Source: an uncultured Roseicyclus sp. (GTDB lineage: Bacteria > Pseudomonadota > Alphaproteobacteria > Rhodobacterales > Rhodobacteraceae). Taken from it: a stretch of DNA of 64,000 nt. The notes below the pieces were generated by a model that saw nothing but the letters and a program-made list of their open reading frames with translations, had not been told where the DNA came from and ran no database searches. Where the stretch lies: the NCBI GenBank assembly GCA_947489665.1, contig CANLEH010000001.1, positions 282,501 to 346,500 of the forward strand. The letters run 5' to 3'. A program made the position numbers and the translations under genes. Below are positions 46,809 to 55,935 of the stretch, piece by piece. The first letter of the stretch is position 1, and every line of letters starts with the position of its first letter.

Positions 46809-47329
46809 GCGGCTTTTTCAGACCGGAAGCTGTCGCAGCGCTGACCCGTTGGCGGGAGGTGCTGATGGCACTTGCCATTATGGGCATTGGTCTTTGGATC
46901 GCGCTTCGTCCGGGCGGGGTGATTGTGACGGGCTTTGGATATGTTCTGATTGCCCTGGGCGCGGCCTTTATGGTGCCTGCTGTGCGGCGCGCGCGGTTCA
47001 ACACAACCGGTGACGGGCCGGGCGCGGTGCAGGTGGATGAGGGTCGCATCCTTTACATGGGGCCGATCACCGGTGGATCGATGGCGTTGGATGACCTAAC
47101 GGTCCTGTCCGTGCGACGCGACAGAAACGATCAAGTCTCATGGGTTCTGGCGGATGCGACGCAACTTCTTGTGATCCCGGTCGATGCGGCGGGCGCGGAT
47201 ACCTTGTTTGATGCATTTGCGGCGCTTCCGGGCCTCAATGTCGAAAGGCTGATCCGGGCTGTGCAATCGCGCACAAAGGGGTCGCAGCGGCTATGGTCGC
47301 GAGAGCGTCAACTGGCCTTGACACCCTGA
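46805..47329 (+). CDS. Small membrane protein of unknown function
   Basis: A 174-residue protein with two adjacent transmembrane helices (about 16-35 and 38-56). A soluble C-terminal half follows (GAVQVDEGRILYMGPITGG, VSWVLADATQLLVIPVDAAG) that looks like a PH-like beta fold. It overlaps the preceding gene by four bases and ends 53 bases before gshA. No catalytic motif was seen. Confidence 0.7.
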   Translation: MSGFFRPEAVAALTRWREVLMALAIMGIGLWIALRPGGVIVTGFGYVLIALGAAFMVPAVRRARFNTTGDGPGAVQVDEGRILYMGPITGGSMALDDLTVLSVRRDRNDQVSWVLADATQLLVIPVDAAGADTLFDAFAALPGLNVERLIRAVQSRTKGSQRLWSRERQLALTP

Positions 47330-47382
47330 GCGCCTCGGGCCACGCCTGATCTCCGAGCGACACGCAAAGGAGGCCTTGCGCC

Positions 47383-48753
47383 ATGTCCATTCCCCAGCAA
47401 GGCGGCGGGCCGATTGAACGGCACGAACAACTGGCAGAATACTTGGCGGAGGGCTGCAAGCCCAAGGCCGAGTGGAGGATCGGCACCGAGCACGAAAAAT
47501 TCGGGTTCTGCCGCGATACCCACAAGCCAATCCCCTACGAGGGCGAGCGTTCGGTGAAGGCCGTTCTGGAAGGGCTACGCGATCGGTTCGGCTGGGCCCC
47601 GGTTGAAGAGGGCGGTAACATCATCGGGCTGGAAAAAGACGGCGCCAATGTATCGCTGGAGCCGGGCGGACAGTTGGAACTTTCTGGTGCGCCGCTGGAG
47701 AACATCCACCAGACCTGTGACGAGGTGAACGAGCACTTGCGCCAAGTGCGTGAGGTGGCCGACATCATTGGCGTCGATTTCATCGGTCTCGGCGCGGCAC
47801 CGGTCTGGACGCATGAGGACATGCCCTTGATGCCCAAGGGCCGCTACAAGCTGATGGATGCTTATATGCAGAAGGTCGGCACGATGGGCCGGACCATGAT
47901 GCGGCGGACCTGCACGGTGCAGGTGAATCTCGATTTCGGATCCGAGGCTGACATGGTGCAGAAGATGCGGGTGGCAATTGCCTTGCAGCCGGTGGCCACG
48001 GCCTTGTTTGCGAATTCCCCGTTTCTCGACGGAAAGCCGAATGGTCATAAGAGTTGGCGCAGCCGGGTCTGGCGCGATCTGGATGCGGACCGGACGGGCA
48101 TGGTGCCATTTGTCTTTGACGAAGGCTTCGGGTTTGAGGCCTGGGTCGACTATGCCCTCGATGTGCCAATGTATTTTGTCTACCGCGACGGCGAATATGT
48201 GGATGCCTTGGGCATGAGCTTCCGGGACTTCCTGAAGGGCGAACTGCCCGCATTGCCCGGCGAAATCCCAACGCTCAGTGATTGGGCGGACCATCTGACC
48301 ACGATCTTCCCCGAAGCCCGTGTGAAGAAGTTTATTGAGATGCGTGGCGCCGATGGGGGGCCTTGGCGCAGGCTCTGCGCGCTACCTGCTTTCTGGGTAG
48401 GGCTGATGTATGATCAAGGTGCGCTGGACGCGGCCTGGGATCTTGCCAAGGGCTTTGACGCGGAAACCCGCGAAGATATGCGGGTGCAGGCGTCTGTTCA
48501 TGGGTTGGATGCCACGGCGGGCGGTCACAAGATGATCGATCTGGCGCGTGAAGTGATCGCAATTTCGGAACATGGGCTCAAATCTCGGGCGATGCCTGGA
48601 GCCGGCGGTCTTGTGCCGGACGAGACCCACTTTCTGAATGCGCTGAAAGACTCCGTTGAAACCGGGCAGGTGCCCGCCGATGAGCTGTTGGAGTGCTACA
48701 ACGGCGAGTGGGCAGGCGACCTAAGTCGGATCTACGCGGAATTCTCTTACTGA
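47383..48753 (+). CDS. gshA: Glutamate-cysteine ligase, alphaproteobacterial/plant type
   Basis: A 456-residue enzyme close to the plant and alphaproteobacterial class of glutamate-cysteine ligase. Landmarks are WRIGTEHEKFGF near 27-38, GGNIIGLEKDGANVSLEPGG near 76-95, MRRTCTVQVNLDFGSEADM near 168-186 and FIEMRGADGGPWRRLCALPA. It catalyses the first, ATP-dependent step of glutathione synthesis. A strong ribosome site (AAAGGAGG) precedes the start. Its stop overlaps by seven bases the stop of the leftward DUF805 gene. Confidence 0.93.
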   Translation: MSIPQQGGGPIERHEQLAEYLAEGCKPKAEWRIGTEHEKFGFCRDTHKPIPYEGERSVKAVLEGLRDRFGWAPVEEGGNIIGLEKDGANVSLEPGGQLELSGAPLENIHQTCDEVNEHLRQVREVADIIGVDFIGLGAAPVWTHEDMPLMPKGRYKLMDAYMQKVGTMGRTMMRRTCTVQVNLDFGSEADMVQKMRVAIALQPVATALFANSPFLDGKPNGHKSWRSRVWRDLDADRTGMVPFVFDEGFGFEAWVDYALDVPMYFVYRDGEYVDALGMSFRDFLKGELPALPGEIPTLSDWADHLTTIFPEARVKKFIEMRGADGGPWRRLCALPAFWVGLMYDQGALDAAWDLAKGFDAETREDMRVQASVHGLDATAGGHKMIDLAREVIAISEHGLKSRAMPGAGGLVPDETHFLNALKDSVETGQVPADELLECYNGEWAGDLSRIYAEFSY

Positions 48754-49445
48754 GTTTGCGGTCTTTGGACGCTCGGGAGCACGTGACGCTTGTAGTAGTC
48801 CCGTGCGGCTGCCTTGCGCGCCACTTCTGAGCGGTCGGCGGCCTCGCCTTCGAGCGCGGGTGCGAAGGCGGGGTGCGCGGGAACAGGTGGAATTCGGTCT
48901 GGCACGCTGTCCGGGCCGAAGCGATTGCTGCCATTCGTTCCAGCCTGACACAGCCAGACGAGGAACCAGACGCAAGCCACCAGGGTCGGGATAGTCATCA
49001 CAAGCGACGCCAGGAATACCCCACCGGCACTGCCACCGGCAGCTGCGGCGCCGGTCAGGACGACGCCGGCGATGCCCGAGACAATGGCCACCAAGGTCGG
49101 CATGAAAATGCGCCAGCCGCTGCGGTCGGTGTCGTGTAGGCGACGTATCGTGACAGACAGGTTCGGAACATAGAACAGGAAGATAGAGCCGATCAGCATT
49201 GGTAGCTCATATCCAGCGAAAAGAGAGTTGAAGTAAGCCTCTGCCTGGATGGGATCGCGCATCATCGCGGCAAAGGCTGGATCGGTCGCGGCACGACTTG
49301 CCAAGTGGTAGCCGAAATAGCCACCGGCGGCACCACCAAGAAGCGTCTGCCACAGGAAAAACCACCAGTATTCCGCCCGACGTGCGCGCCCGAAGAAATC
49401 GAACATGCGGATGTAGCAACGCCCAACTGCTCTGAAAAAGCCCAT
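48747..49445 (-). CDS. DUF805 family membrane protein
   Basis: A 232-residue inner-membrane protein. It opens with the DUF805 start FFGRARRAEYWWFFLW (about 17-32). About four helices follow, with the family signature SVTIRRLHDTDRSGW in between. A C-terminal soluble extension of about 60 residues after GTNGSNRFGPD is longer than in the other two copies. DUF805 proteins are widespread and of unknown function. It is the third and last of three consecutive paralogues on this strand. Confidence 0.88.
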   Translation of the reverse strand: MGFFRAVGRCYIRMFDFFGRARRAEYWWFFLWQTLLGGAAGGYFGYHLASRAATDPAFAAMMRDPIQAEAYFNSLFAGYELPMLIGSIFLFYVPNLSVTIRRLHDTDRSGWRIFMPTLVAIVSGIAGVVLTGAAAAGGSAGGVFLASLVMTIPTLVACVWFLVWLCQAGTNGSNRFGPDSVPDRIPPVPAHPAFAPALEGEAADRSEVARKAAARDYYKRHVLPSVQRPQTQ

Positions 49446-49570
49446 TCCATCTACCCCAAATCAATCGCGCCGGGACTCCGGCCGTTGGAGTGAAGATCGG
49501 ATGGAAATGTGCCTTAGATTTGGCATCGCGGCGGCATTCTTTTGGGATTTCGAGGTCACCAAACGACAAA

Positions 49571-49592
49571 CGGCCCACCGATTGGTGGGCCG
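49571..49592 (-). terminator. Stem-loop terminator after the middle DUF805 gene
   Basis: A perfect 9-bp stem, CGGCCCACC (49571-49579) with GGTGGGCCG (49584-49592), and a 4-base loop, 26 bases beyond the stop of the leftward gene at 49618. A short T-rich stretch follows on that strand (TTTGTCGTTTGG), so intrinsic termination is plausible. This makes the first and second DUF805 genes separate transcription units. Confidence 0.65.
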
Positions 49593-49617
49593 CTGAAACG
49601 CGCAAATGCGGTTTGGA

Positions 49618-50052
49618 TTACGAAGCGGCAGGCGCGTCGTAGGGGTCTTCGCCAAACTGGTTCGGGCCAACAGTACCGCGCTGAACGAACCAAACGATGA
49701 TCAGGATGATCGCGGCGAGGTAGGCCAGGCCAAGAATGATGCCCAGAATGCCAGGTGCAGCGCCGTTCGCCAGCGATGCGCCCGTGGTTACGCCGAGCAA
49801 GACGCCTGGGACCGCGGGAAGAAGGATCCACCAGCCGGACCGGCCTGTGTCATGCATTCGGCGCACGGCAACTGCGATGGACGGCACCAGAAGGCCAAGC
49901 ATGATGATAAAGCCGATGATCGGAATCCAGCCAGTTGCGATCGATACGGCAAAGTTAAACAGAACCCACCACCAGTATTCAGACCGGCGGGCGCGGCCGG
50001 AAAACGTGGCGTAGTTCGAGAAGACGTGCTTCACAGCAGTCATGAAATCCAT
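49618..50052 (-). CDS. DUF805 family membrane protein
   Basis: A 144-residue protein of the usual DUF805 size. FSGRARRSEYWWWVLF (18-33), four helices and VAVRRMHDTGRSGWWILLP are present, and the end GTVGPNQFGEDP is the typical C-terminal motif. It is the middle of three tandem copies. Each copy has its own 170-200-base upstream region, and a terminator lies behind this one. Confidence 0.9.
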   Translation of the reverse strand: MDFMTAVKHVFSNYATFSGRARRSEYWWWVLFNFAVSIATGWIPIIGFIIMLGLLVPSIAVAVRRMHDTGRSGWWILLPAVPGVLLGVTTGASLANGAAPGILGIILGLAYLAAIILIIVWFVQRGTVGPNQFGEDPYDAPAAS

Positions 50053-50252
50053 TGGAAAGTCCTTTCAGGGTCCGGTCTAATTTTCGTGACGGGGCTTGTT
50101 TTGGGTGTTCCAAAAAGCACCCTAGCCGCCGTTCGACGACACATTTGCGTGAGGTCATTGCAAAATCAACGAAATTAACCATCGGGTAAGGAAACCCACC
50201 GGTGTGTGTGTTGATCCGATGTCATTCGGCCCAAACTCGAGATCAAACCTGC

Positions 50253-50735
50253 CTATTTCTGCAACATTTCCTGATAGTAGCGCTGCACTTCTGCGATGCG
50301 GTGCTCCTCCGCATCAGCAAGCGTGTCGAGTGCGGGATGATCCCCGCGGGGGACCTTGCGCCAAGGGGCCGGATCCGGACCGTGTTGGTTGGGTCCGTGG
50401 GTGCCACGCATCAGCAAGAGCGCCGCAAGCCCAAGCCAGCCAATAACTGGAAGCAAAATTAACAAGATCCACCCGGTATGGTGGCCACTGTCATGCAAAC
50501 GGCGGCACGCGGCCGTCAATAACAGGATGCTCAAAAGGCCAACGCAGCTCAGAACGATCAAAAGAAAATCAAACGGCAGTTTGTCGTCCATATCCGTCCA
50601 GCGGGGCAACTGTGCGATTACGGCAAAGCCCAGGGCGCAAAGTGCGGCTGTCCACCAAAACTCGGCCCGACCGGTGCGACCCCGGACGGTAAAGATGAAC
50701 GAAAAGCTGCGGACAAGCGAACGCCCGGGCGACAT
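50253..50735 (-). CDS. DUF805 family membrane protein
   Basis: A 160-residue protein. FTVRGRTGRAEFWWTAAL, four helices, AACRRLHDSGHHTGW and GTHGPNQHGPDPAPW place it in DUF805. ATG 50735 is preferred to a TTG two codons upstream because a GAGG ribosome site is correctly spaced for the ATG. It is the first of the three tandem copies and follows plsY (stop 50801) on the same strand. Confidence 0.85.
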   Translation of the reverse strand: MSPGRSLVRSFSFIFTVRGRTGRAEFWWTAALCALGFAVIAQLPRWTDMDDKLPFDFLLIVLSCVGLLSILLLTAACRRLHDSGHHTGWILLILLPVIGWLGLAALLLMRGTHGPNQHGPDPAPWRKVPRGDHPALDTLADAEEHRIAEVQRYYQEMLQK

Positions 50736-50800
50736 GGCCAAACCTCAAAAAATGGAAATTGTGGTGTGCAACGCCAAGACGGCGAAAATTTGGCGAGACC

Positions 50801-51412
50801 TCAGCCCTTTTGGCCAATCCTTGGTTCTTCGCCGTGCACGAGACGACGAATGTTCGAAGCGTGGCGAATAAAGATCAGAGTTGCGAGCGCGATGGAGACG
50901 AGCAATGCGTCGGGCCGCCCAAGCAAAACCGCCGCCAGCGGGCTTGAGGCCGCTGCGACGAGTGCTGCGAGTGAGGAGATGCGGAAAAGACCGGCTGTCG
51001 CAGCCCAAACCGCGCAAGCCGCCGCGCCCAGTGGCAAGGCCAGCGCCAACAGTGTTCCCAAGGCTGTCGCAACACCCTTGCCGCCGCGAAAGCCCAGAAA
51101 GATCGGGTAGCAATGGCCGAGAAAGGCCGCAAACCCTGCCAGCTGCGCGGTATCCTCGCCCAAAGTGACCCTCGCGATCACCACTGCGATGGCGCCTTTC
51201 CCGGCATCCAGAACAAGGGTCAGAAAGGCGGCAACCTTGTTGCCGGTTCGCAGGACGTTTGTGGCCCCGATATTTCCAGAACCCACCTGCCGAAGATCCC
51301 CAAGGCCAAACAAGCGCGCCATCACGATCCCGAACGGAATTGAGCCCAAAAGGTAAGCAAGCAGGGCGGTCAGCCCAAGCAGTCCAAATGCGGTCTCGAT
51401 CGTTGGGATCAT
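50801..51412 (-). CDS. plsY: Acyl-phosphate glycerol-3-phosphate acyltransferase PlsY
   Basis: A 203-residue inner-membrane acyltransferase with five or more helices. The three conserved cytoplasmic motifs are visible: GSIPFGIVMAR, DLRQVGSGNIGATNVLRTG, and HCYPIFLGFRGGKGVATALG. It transfers the acyl group from acyl-phosphate to glycerol-3-phosphate, the first step of phospholipid synthesis. Its start overlaps the dihydroorotase-like stop by ATGA (51409-51412). Confidence 0.96.
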   Translation of the reverse strand: MIPTIETAFGLLGLTALLAYLLGSIPFGIVMARLFGLGDLRQVGSGNIGATNVLRTGNKVAAFLTLVLDAGKGAIAVVIARVTLGEDTAQLAGFAAFLGHCYPIFLGFRGGKGVATALGTLLALALPLGAAACAVWAATAGLFRISSLAALVAAASSPLAAVLLGRPDALLVSIALATLIFIRHASNIRRLVHGEEPRIGQKG

Positions 51413-52680
51413 GCGTCGGCCTCAAACACCGAAGCGCCGCCAACCCATGTCCGCAGGACACGCCCCTGCATTCGGGACAGATCGAATGGAGTGTTCTTGG
51501 ACTTGGAACGCAGCACGGCCCTGTCGAGGACAAAAGGGGCGTTCGGATCGAACAAGACCAGGTCGGCCGGAGCCCCCGGGGAGAGGCGACCACCTGGCAG
51601 GCCAAATCGCTGTGCAGGTTTGAGCGCCATTGCACCAAACAATTCGGCCAGGGTCAGCTGGCCGGCGTGATAGAGCCGGAGCGCGGCCGGAAGAAGCGTC
51701 TCAAGACCCACGGCACCGCTGGCGGCCGCTTCGAACGGCAAGCGCTTGCTTTCTTCGTCCTGCGGCGTGTGCATCGAGCAAATGATGTCGATTGTGCCAT
51801 CCCGGACCGCCTCGACCATGGCCACGCGGTCATCCTCCGCGCGCAGCGGCGGCTTCAGTTTGAAGAAAGTCCGATAGTCCCCAACGTCGAACTCGTTCAG
51901 CGTTAGATGATGGATGGACACGCCTGCCGTCACATCTTGCCCGGCCGCTTTGGCCCGTGCGAGGCCCCGAAGGGCGGCGGAAGTCGAGATCTGATCCGCA
52001 TGGTAGGCAACGCCGGTCATCTCAGCGAGTGCGAGATCGCGTTCCAGCCCCATCTTTTCAGCCACAGGCGACACGGCGGGGAGCCCCTTGAGGGACGCAA
52101 ACTTGCCAGAGGTGACGGCGGCGCCTTCGCTCAAAGTGGGATCCTGCGGATGTCCGACGACCATCGCGCCAAGCGATCGCGCATAGGTCATGCAGCGGGC
52201 GAGCACCTTTGCATTCGTGACCACATGATCACCGTCCGAGAAGGCAACTGCCCCGGCGTCGCGCATGAACCCCACTTCGACCATTTCCCGCCCTTCGCGG
52301 GCCTTGGTAAGGGCTGCCATCGGGGCGACACGGACGATTGCTTCGTCGCGAGCGCGCCGGATGACGAATTCAAGCACCTCTGGTGTATCGATCGGGGTCG
52401 CTGTGTCCGGCCGCGTGACCATGGTTGTCACACCGCCCGCTGCAGCAGCCAGTCCGGCGGTGCGGAAGCTTTCTTTGTGCCGCTCACCGGGTTCGCCAAC
52501 CTTCACGCCGACATCCACGATTCCGGGCGCGAGGCACGCGCCACCGCAATCCGTGCCACCGGCCCGTTGACCTTCGCCGATTTCGGCAATCAACCCGTCT
52601 TCAATGCGGATCCAGCCGAGGGTCTCGGTTCCGGCTTCAGGGTCGATCAATCGGGCGTTGTGGAGCAGAGCGTTTGTCAT
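51409..52680 (-). CDS. Dihydroorotase homologue lacking metal ligands (PyrX-like)
   Basis: A 423-residue amidohydrolase-fold protein with the length and overall sequence of type I dihydroorotase. However, the first metal motif, normally DxHxHxREPG, reads DVGVKVGEPG (56-65), replacing both histidines by Gly and Lys. The later segment normally TDHAPH reads SMHTPQ, and the His before the conserved ST pair (HVSTA in active enzymes) reads QISTS. It is therefore predicted to be catalytically dead. Non-catalytic pyrC-like proteins are known to assemble with aspartate transcarbamoylase in some proteobacteria (PyrX in Pseudomonas). Here pyrB lies about 1.7 kb upstream on the same strand, so a structural role in that complex is likely. 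An active dihydroorotase should exist elsewhere. Confidence 0.85.
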   Translation of the reverse strand: MTNALLHNARLIDPEAGTETLGWIRIEDGLIAEIGEGQRAGGTDCGGACLAPGIVDVGVKVGEPGERHKESFRTAGLAAAAGGVTTMVTRPDTATPIDTPEVLEFVIRRARDEAIVRVAPMAALTKAREGREMVEVGFMRDAGAVAFSDGDHVVTNAKVLARCMTYARSLGAMVVGHPQDPTLSEGAAVTSGKFASLKGLPAVSPVAEKMGLERDLALAEMTGVAYHADQISTSAALRGLARAKAAGQDVTAGVSIHHLTLNEFDVGDYRTFFKLKPPLRAEDDRVAMVEAVRDGTIDIICSMHTPQDEESKRLPFEAAASGAVGLETLLPAALRLYHAGQLTLAELFGAMALKPAQRFGLPGGRLSPGAPADLVLFDPNAPFVLDRAVLRSKSKNTPFDLSRMQGRVLRTWVGGASVFEADA

Positions 52681-52684
52681 GACA

Positions 52685-53230
52685 TCAGTCCCTCGCTCGG
52701 GCGTCCGCGAAATTCAAGGCCCCGCGTGCTTCGCGCAACATGCCATAGACCTGGCGTGCAGGGGCGATGCGCCGGAAACCCGCAAGCCTGTCGTCTGACG
52801 CGCCGAAGAGGATGGAGCCGAAAGGACCGTCCTCAAGGTCTAGTCGTGGCATGTCACGGATTGGGTAGCTTTGCAGCTTGCGCGCGCCCATGACATCGGT
52901 TGCCACAAAGGCTGTGCGGTCGGTCAGGGTGTACCAGGTGTGCCGTCGCATATAGGCGTCAAACACTGGCACACCGAGCGCCATGTAAAGCCCTAGTGCA
53001 ACAAAAGGCAGGCCGAAAACAGGAAAGAAGAGACGGAAAAAGAGGGGGCCGCCCGATGTGATGGACACTGCCATCAGCATCCAGACGAGCCCCACGGATG
53101 CGATTGCAAATCCAACGCCGCTGGCCGCGTTAAGGCACAGCCGCCAGTCAACGGACCGGTCGGGCTGACCCTGCCAAAGGATGGTCTCGCCATCTTGGAG
53201 TATACCGTCCCAGCCAGTTCCTTGGCTCAT
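52685..53230 (-). CDS. Membrane protein with bacterial PH-like domain
   Basis: A 181-residue protein. The N-terminus has LQDGETILWQGQPDRSVDW (about 11-29), a motif shared with the product of 53801-54430. Two transmembrane helices follow (about 36-56 and 67-86). The C-terminal half (YTLTDRTAFVATDVMGARKL and SYPIRDMPRLDLEDGPFGSI) looks like a YdbS/bPH2-type beta domain. Function unknown. It begins 50 or more bases after the 53292 gene and ends five bases before the dihydroorotase-like gene, so it is inserted in the pyr operon. Confidence 0.7.
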   Translation of the reverse strand: MSQGTGWDGILQDGETILWQGQPDRSVDWRLCLNAASGVGFAIASVGLVWMLMAVSITSGGPLFFRLFFPVFGLPFVALGLYMALGVPVFDAYMRRHTWYTLTDRTAFVATDVMGARKLQSYPIRDMPRLDLEDGPFGSILFGASDDRLAGFRRIAPARQVYGMLREARGALNFADARARD

Positions 53231-53291
53231 GCTGCCCCCGGTCCGATGGAGGGCGCTGACTTGGCGCCGCTTGAAGTGAGGCCTCGCTTCA

Positions 53292-53804
53292 TCAATTCCA
53301 CCCGATCAGAATGGCCAGCAATGCAAAAGCAGCGATGCCGAGGAGCATATAGAGCGCGATGGGCGGCGTTGCTTCGCGCTCGGGTGTGGTGTGAGGGGTG
53401 TTGGCTTTGGGCGCAGCAACATCTGCCTTGGGCAAAGACGCTGAATGGTCCGGTTGCGCCAGCGGAATCGCTGCGATCAGCGTGGCCTTCGGGCCTAGGG
53501 CGAGCGGGCCGGTCATGGCGTCGTCGGGCACGAGCAGAACGGATCCTTCCAGCGCGTTGATCCGGCGCTGTTCATCGGCGGGGATGCCAGCCTCTGGCGT
53601 GAAGGCCAGTTGGATGTAGTCGGACAGAGCCATGCTGCCCAGGTCGCTGATCGGGAAAAGCTCGATCTGGTCGGCGTCGATTGCATCGAGGCCGAGCCAT
53701 TCGGAGAGCGGAGGGAGGGCAGGGGTCTCGCCCTTCTGGCGGGTAAGGTTGGTGTGGGAGGTGGTGATGGGTTCGTTGAGGGCGAAGATGTGGAGGTGGG
53801 TCAT
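53292..53804 (-). CDS. Hypothetical tail-anchored membrane protein
   Basis: A 170-residue protein with a soluble N-terminal domain (about 1-115), a Pro/Thr/Glu-rich linker and a single C-terminal transmembrane helix (about 147-168, PIALYMLLGIAAFALLAILI). No family recognised. Its start overlaps the stop of the preceding PH-like gene by ATGA, so the two are coupled and may act together at the membrane. Confidence 0.65.
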   Translation of the reverse strand: MTHLHIFALNEPITTSHTNLTRQKGETPALPPLSEWLGLDAIDADQIELFPISDLGSMALSDYIQLAFTPEAGIPADEQRRINALEGSVLLVPDDAMTGPLALGPKATLIAAIPLAQPDHSASLPKADVAAPKANTPHTTPEREATPPIALYMLLGIAAFALLAILIGWN

Positions 53805-54430
53805 GGGGCAGCCATTGCCATGCGGCTCAAAAGCAAATTTCTCACTTGTTCGGGGTCACGAAGCATTCGAAACTCAAAGCCGTACTCGTCGTATCCATTT
53901 ATAGCCATTTGCATGCCAGAATATGAGCCAACAATGCCTTTGCGTGAGGTGCCTGTTCGAATGATGCGCCAGTCCATTGGAACCGCAGCAAACCCTGTTT
54001 GCTCTGGGTCGATCCTGAGCGTGTTGTGGCGGGCGATTTCTACCACCCTCGCATTTGAGAGGCCTTTTTCGCTGAGCGTTCTGCCCGTTTTGGAGTCAAC
54101 TCGGATAGCGCGGCCATCAGTAATTGCATACCTGAGCCGCAACCTTCGCATTTTGTCGAACCATGGGCGAACAACTGAGTAAAGTAGTGCTCCAACAATT
54201 TGAATCGTCCATACAGAGGCCGGACTCGAAAATGGCCATGGTTGATCGTTTGATGGGCCAGTCAGTGGTAGAAATACAAAATTGTATAACGGGATCAAGC
54301 AGACGGCAAAACCGAACATCCAATAGTCGAGGCGCATAGGGAACAGTTCAAACCGCCCATCTGGCCGTCCCTGCCAAAGCACCTCTTCACCCTCTTGCAA
54401 ATGCCGCGTCCAGTCGTAATCGTCGCTCAC
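53801..54430 (-). CDS. Membrane protein with bacterial PH-like domain (paralogue of 52685-53230)
   Basis: A 209-residue protein that starts with [19 protein letters not shown], matching the N-terminus of the 52685-53230 product. It has two transmembrane segments (about 33-53 and 72-92) and a C-terminal PH-like half ([20 protein letters not shown] and onward). The start is GTG 54430, overlapping the pyrB stop as GTGA. Its base composition is visibly more A/T-rich than its neighbours, which hints at recent acquisition. Function unknown. Confidence 0.7.
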   Translation of the reverse strand: MSDDYDWTRHLQEGEEVLWQGRPDGRFELFPMRLDYWMFGFAVCLIPLYNFVFLPLTGPSNDQPWPFSSPASVWTIQIVGALLYSVVRPWFDKMRRLRLRYAITDGRAIRVDSKTGRTLSEKGLSNARVVEIARHNTLRIDPEQTGFAAVPMDWRIIRTGTSRKGIVGSYSGMQMAINGYDEYGFEFRMLRDPEQVRNLLLSRMAMAAP

Positions 54431-55371
54431 GCCGCCGCTCGCCTTTCCCGCAAATTCTCCGCCAGCAACTCCATCACCGCCATCCGCACGGCGACGCCCA
54501 TCTCCACCTGCTCCTGAATTACGGATCGGTTGATGTCGTCGGCCAATACACCGTCGATCTCCACGCCTCGGTTCATCGGCCCCGGGTGCATCACAATCGC
54601 ATCGTCCTTGGCGACCGACAGCTTGGCCGCATCCAGACCGTAGCGGTGGTAGTATTCGCGCTCGGAGGGGATGAACCCGCCGTCCATGCGCTCTTTCTGG
54701 AGGCGAAGCATCATGACCACGTCGCAGCCTTCCAACCCCGTCTCCATATCGTCGTAGACCTCAACCCCCCAATCGGCGACGCCGGAAGGCATCAGAGTCG
54801 GCGGGCCAATCAGGCGGATACGGTTTTCCATCTTGCCCAAAAGCAGGATGTTCGAGCGCGCCACGCGGGAATGGGCGATGTCACCGCAGATTGCGATATT
54901 GAGGCGGTGGAGGCGGCCCTTGGCGCGGCGGATCGTCAGCGCGTCCAGCAGCGCCTGCGTCGGGTGTTCGTGCCGTCCGTCGCCTGCGTTCAACACGGCG
55001 CAGTTCACCTTGTCGGCCAGCAGTTTCACGGCGCCGGAGTGCGGATGGCGCACGACGAGAAGGTCCGGATGCATCGCGTTGAGCGTCAGGGCTGTGTCGA
55101 TCAGCGTCTCTCCCTTCTTCACGCTCGAGGTCTGCATCGCCATGTTCATCACGTCGGCCCCAAGCCGCTTGCCCGCAATCTCGAAACTCGCCTGCGTCCG
55201 CGTCGAATTCTCGAAGAACATGTTGATCTGTGTCAGGCCCTTTAGCGGTTGACCATGATCGCGGCTGCCACGCTCAGCTTCGGCATGGATGTCGGCGCGG
55301 TCCAGAAGCGTGGTGATTTCCGGTGGTGACAATTCTTCGATGCCAAGAAGATGCGGCTTGTCGAAACTCAT
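54427..55371 (-). CDS. pyrB: Aspartate carbamoyltransferase catalytic subunit
   Basis: A 314-residue enzyme of normal length. The carbamoyl-phosphate motif is [19 protein letters not shown], and the mobile loop supplies [24 protein letters not shown] carries the conserved His/Gln, and [14 protein letters not shown] the second-domain PGP motif. It makes carbamoyl-aspartate in pyrimidine synthesis. It heads a leftward operon with three membrane-protein genes, the inactive dihydroorotase homologue and plsY. No regulatory-chain gene (pyrI) is present, consistent with a pyrC-like partner. Confidence 0.96.
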   Translation of the reverse strand: MSFDKPHLLGIEELSPPEITTLLDRADIHAEAERGSRDHGQPLKGLTQINMFFENSTRTQASFEIAGKRLGADVMNMAMQTSSVKKGETLIDTALTLNAMHPDLLVVRHPHSGAVKLLADKVNCAVLNAGDGRHEHPTQALLDALTIRRAKGRLHRLNIAICGDIAHSRVARSNILLLGKMENRIRLIGPPTLMPSGVADWGVEVYDDMETGLEGCDVVMMLRLQKERMDGGFIPSEREYYHRYGLDAAKLSVAKDDAIVMHPGPMNRGVEIDGVLADDINRSVIQEQVEMGVAVRMAVMELLAENLRERRAAA

Positions 55372-55426
55372 GGGCGTCCCTCCGGTTTCGCGGCTTATAG
55401 GCGGGAGGGGTGTGGCGCGGCAAGTC

Positions 55427-55879
55427 TTAGGCGCGGGTGATCGCGGCGGTGATGTCTTCGCCCTGGCGGTTCACGTGGCGGCGGCGATAGAGCTTGCTGC
55501 CGACCCAGGCCATGTAGCCCGTGGCCCAGGAGCAATCGATCTCAATCCGATCCGTCCAACGACAGCCGTCGCCCTCGGGCACAACTGTCAACGTGTGGTC
55601 CCAATTGCGGATCATGAAGCCGAATTCGCGACTTTGCACGACACGCTCCAACGGATCGAGCCGTTCGACGTGGACCTGGTAGTTCGGGTTCCGCATGACG
55701 CCCCAGACGGTGACGTTGAGTGTATAGGTCTCCCCCTCCACGAAATTGCCCTTGGGGAGGTCTTTGTAGGTTGCAACGCCGCGCGTGGCCTCGGCCATTT
55801 CCTGAAAGCTGAGGGCCTCGGCGAAGACCGTGTCGGCATCGCGGAGATAGAGGGCGGAAACGGTCAGGATGCGTGGCAT
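55427..55879 (-). CDS. SRPBCC-like protein
   Basis: A 150-residue protein with the strand pattern of the START/SRPBCC ligand-binding fold. It includes [40 protein letters not shown] and the terminal helix [16 protein letters not shown]. The start at 55879 begins the first strand ([12 protein letters not shown]); an ATG 12 codons upstream is less likely. No catalytic residue pattern is evident. It is 55 bases upstream of pyrB on the same strand and divergent from the uracil-DNA glycosylase gene. Confidence 0.65.
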   Translation of the reverse strand: MPRILTVSALYLRDADTVFAEALSFQEMAEATRGVATYKDLPKGNFVEGETYTLNVTVWGVMRNPNYQVHVERLDPLERVVQSREFGFMIRNWDHTLTVVPEGDGCRWTDRIEIDCSWATGYMAWVGSKLYRRRHVNRQGEDITAAITRA

Positions 55880-55935
55880 GGGCAGCACGATGGCAGGCCT
55901 TTCCGCCCCCCGCAATAGGGCCTAGCTTGGCGGGT

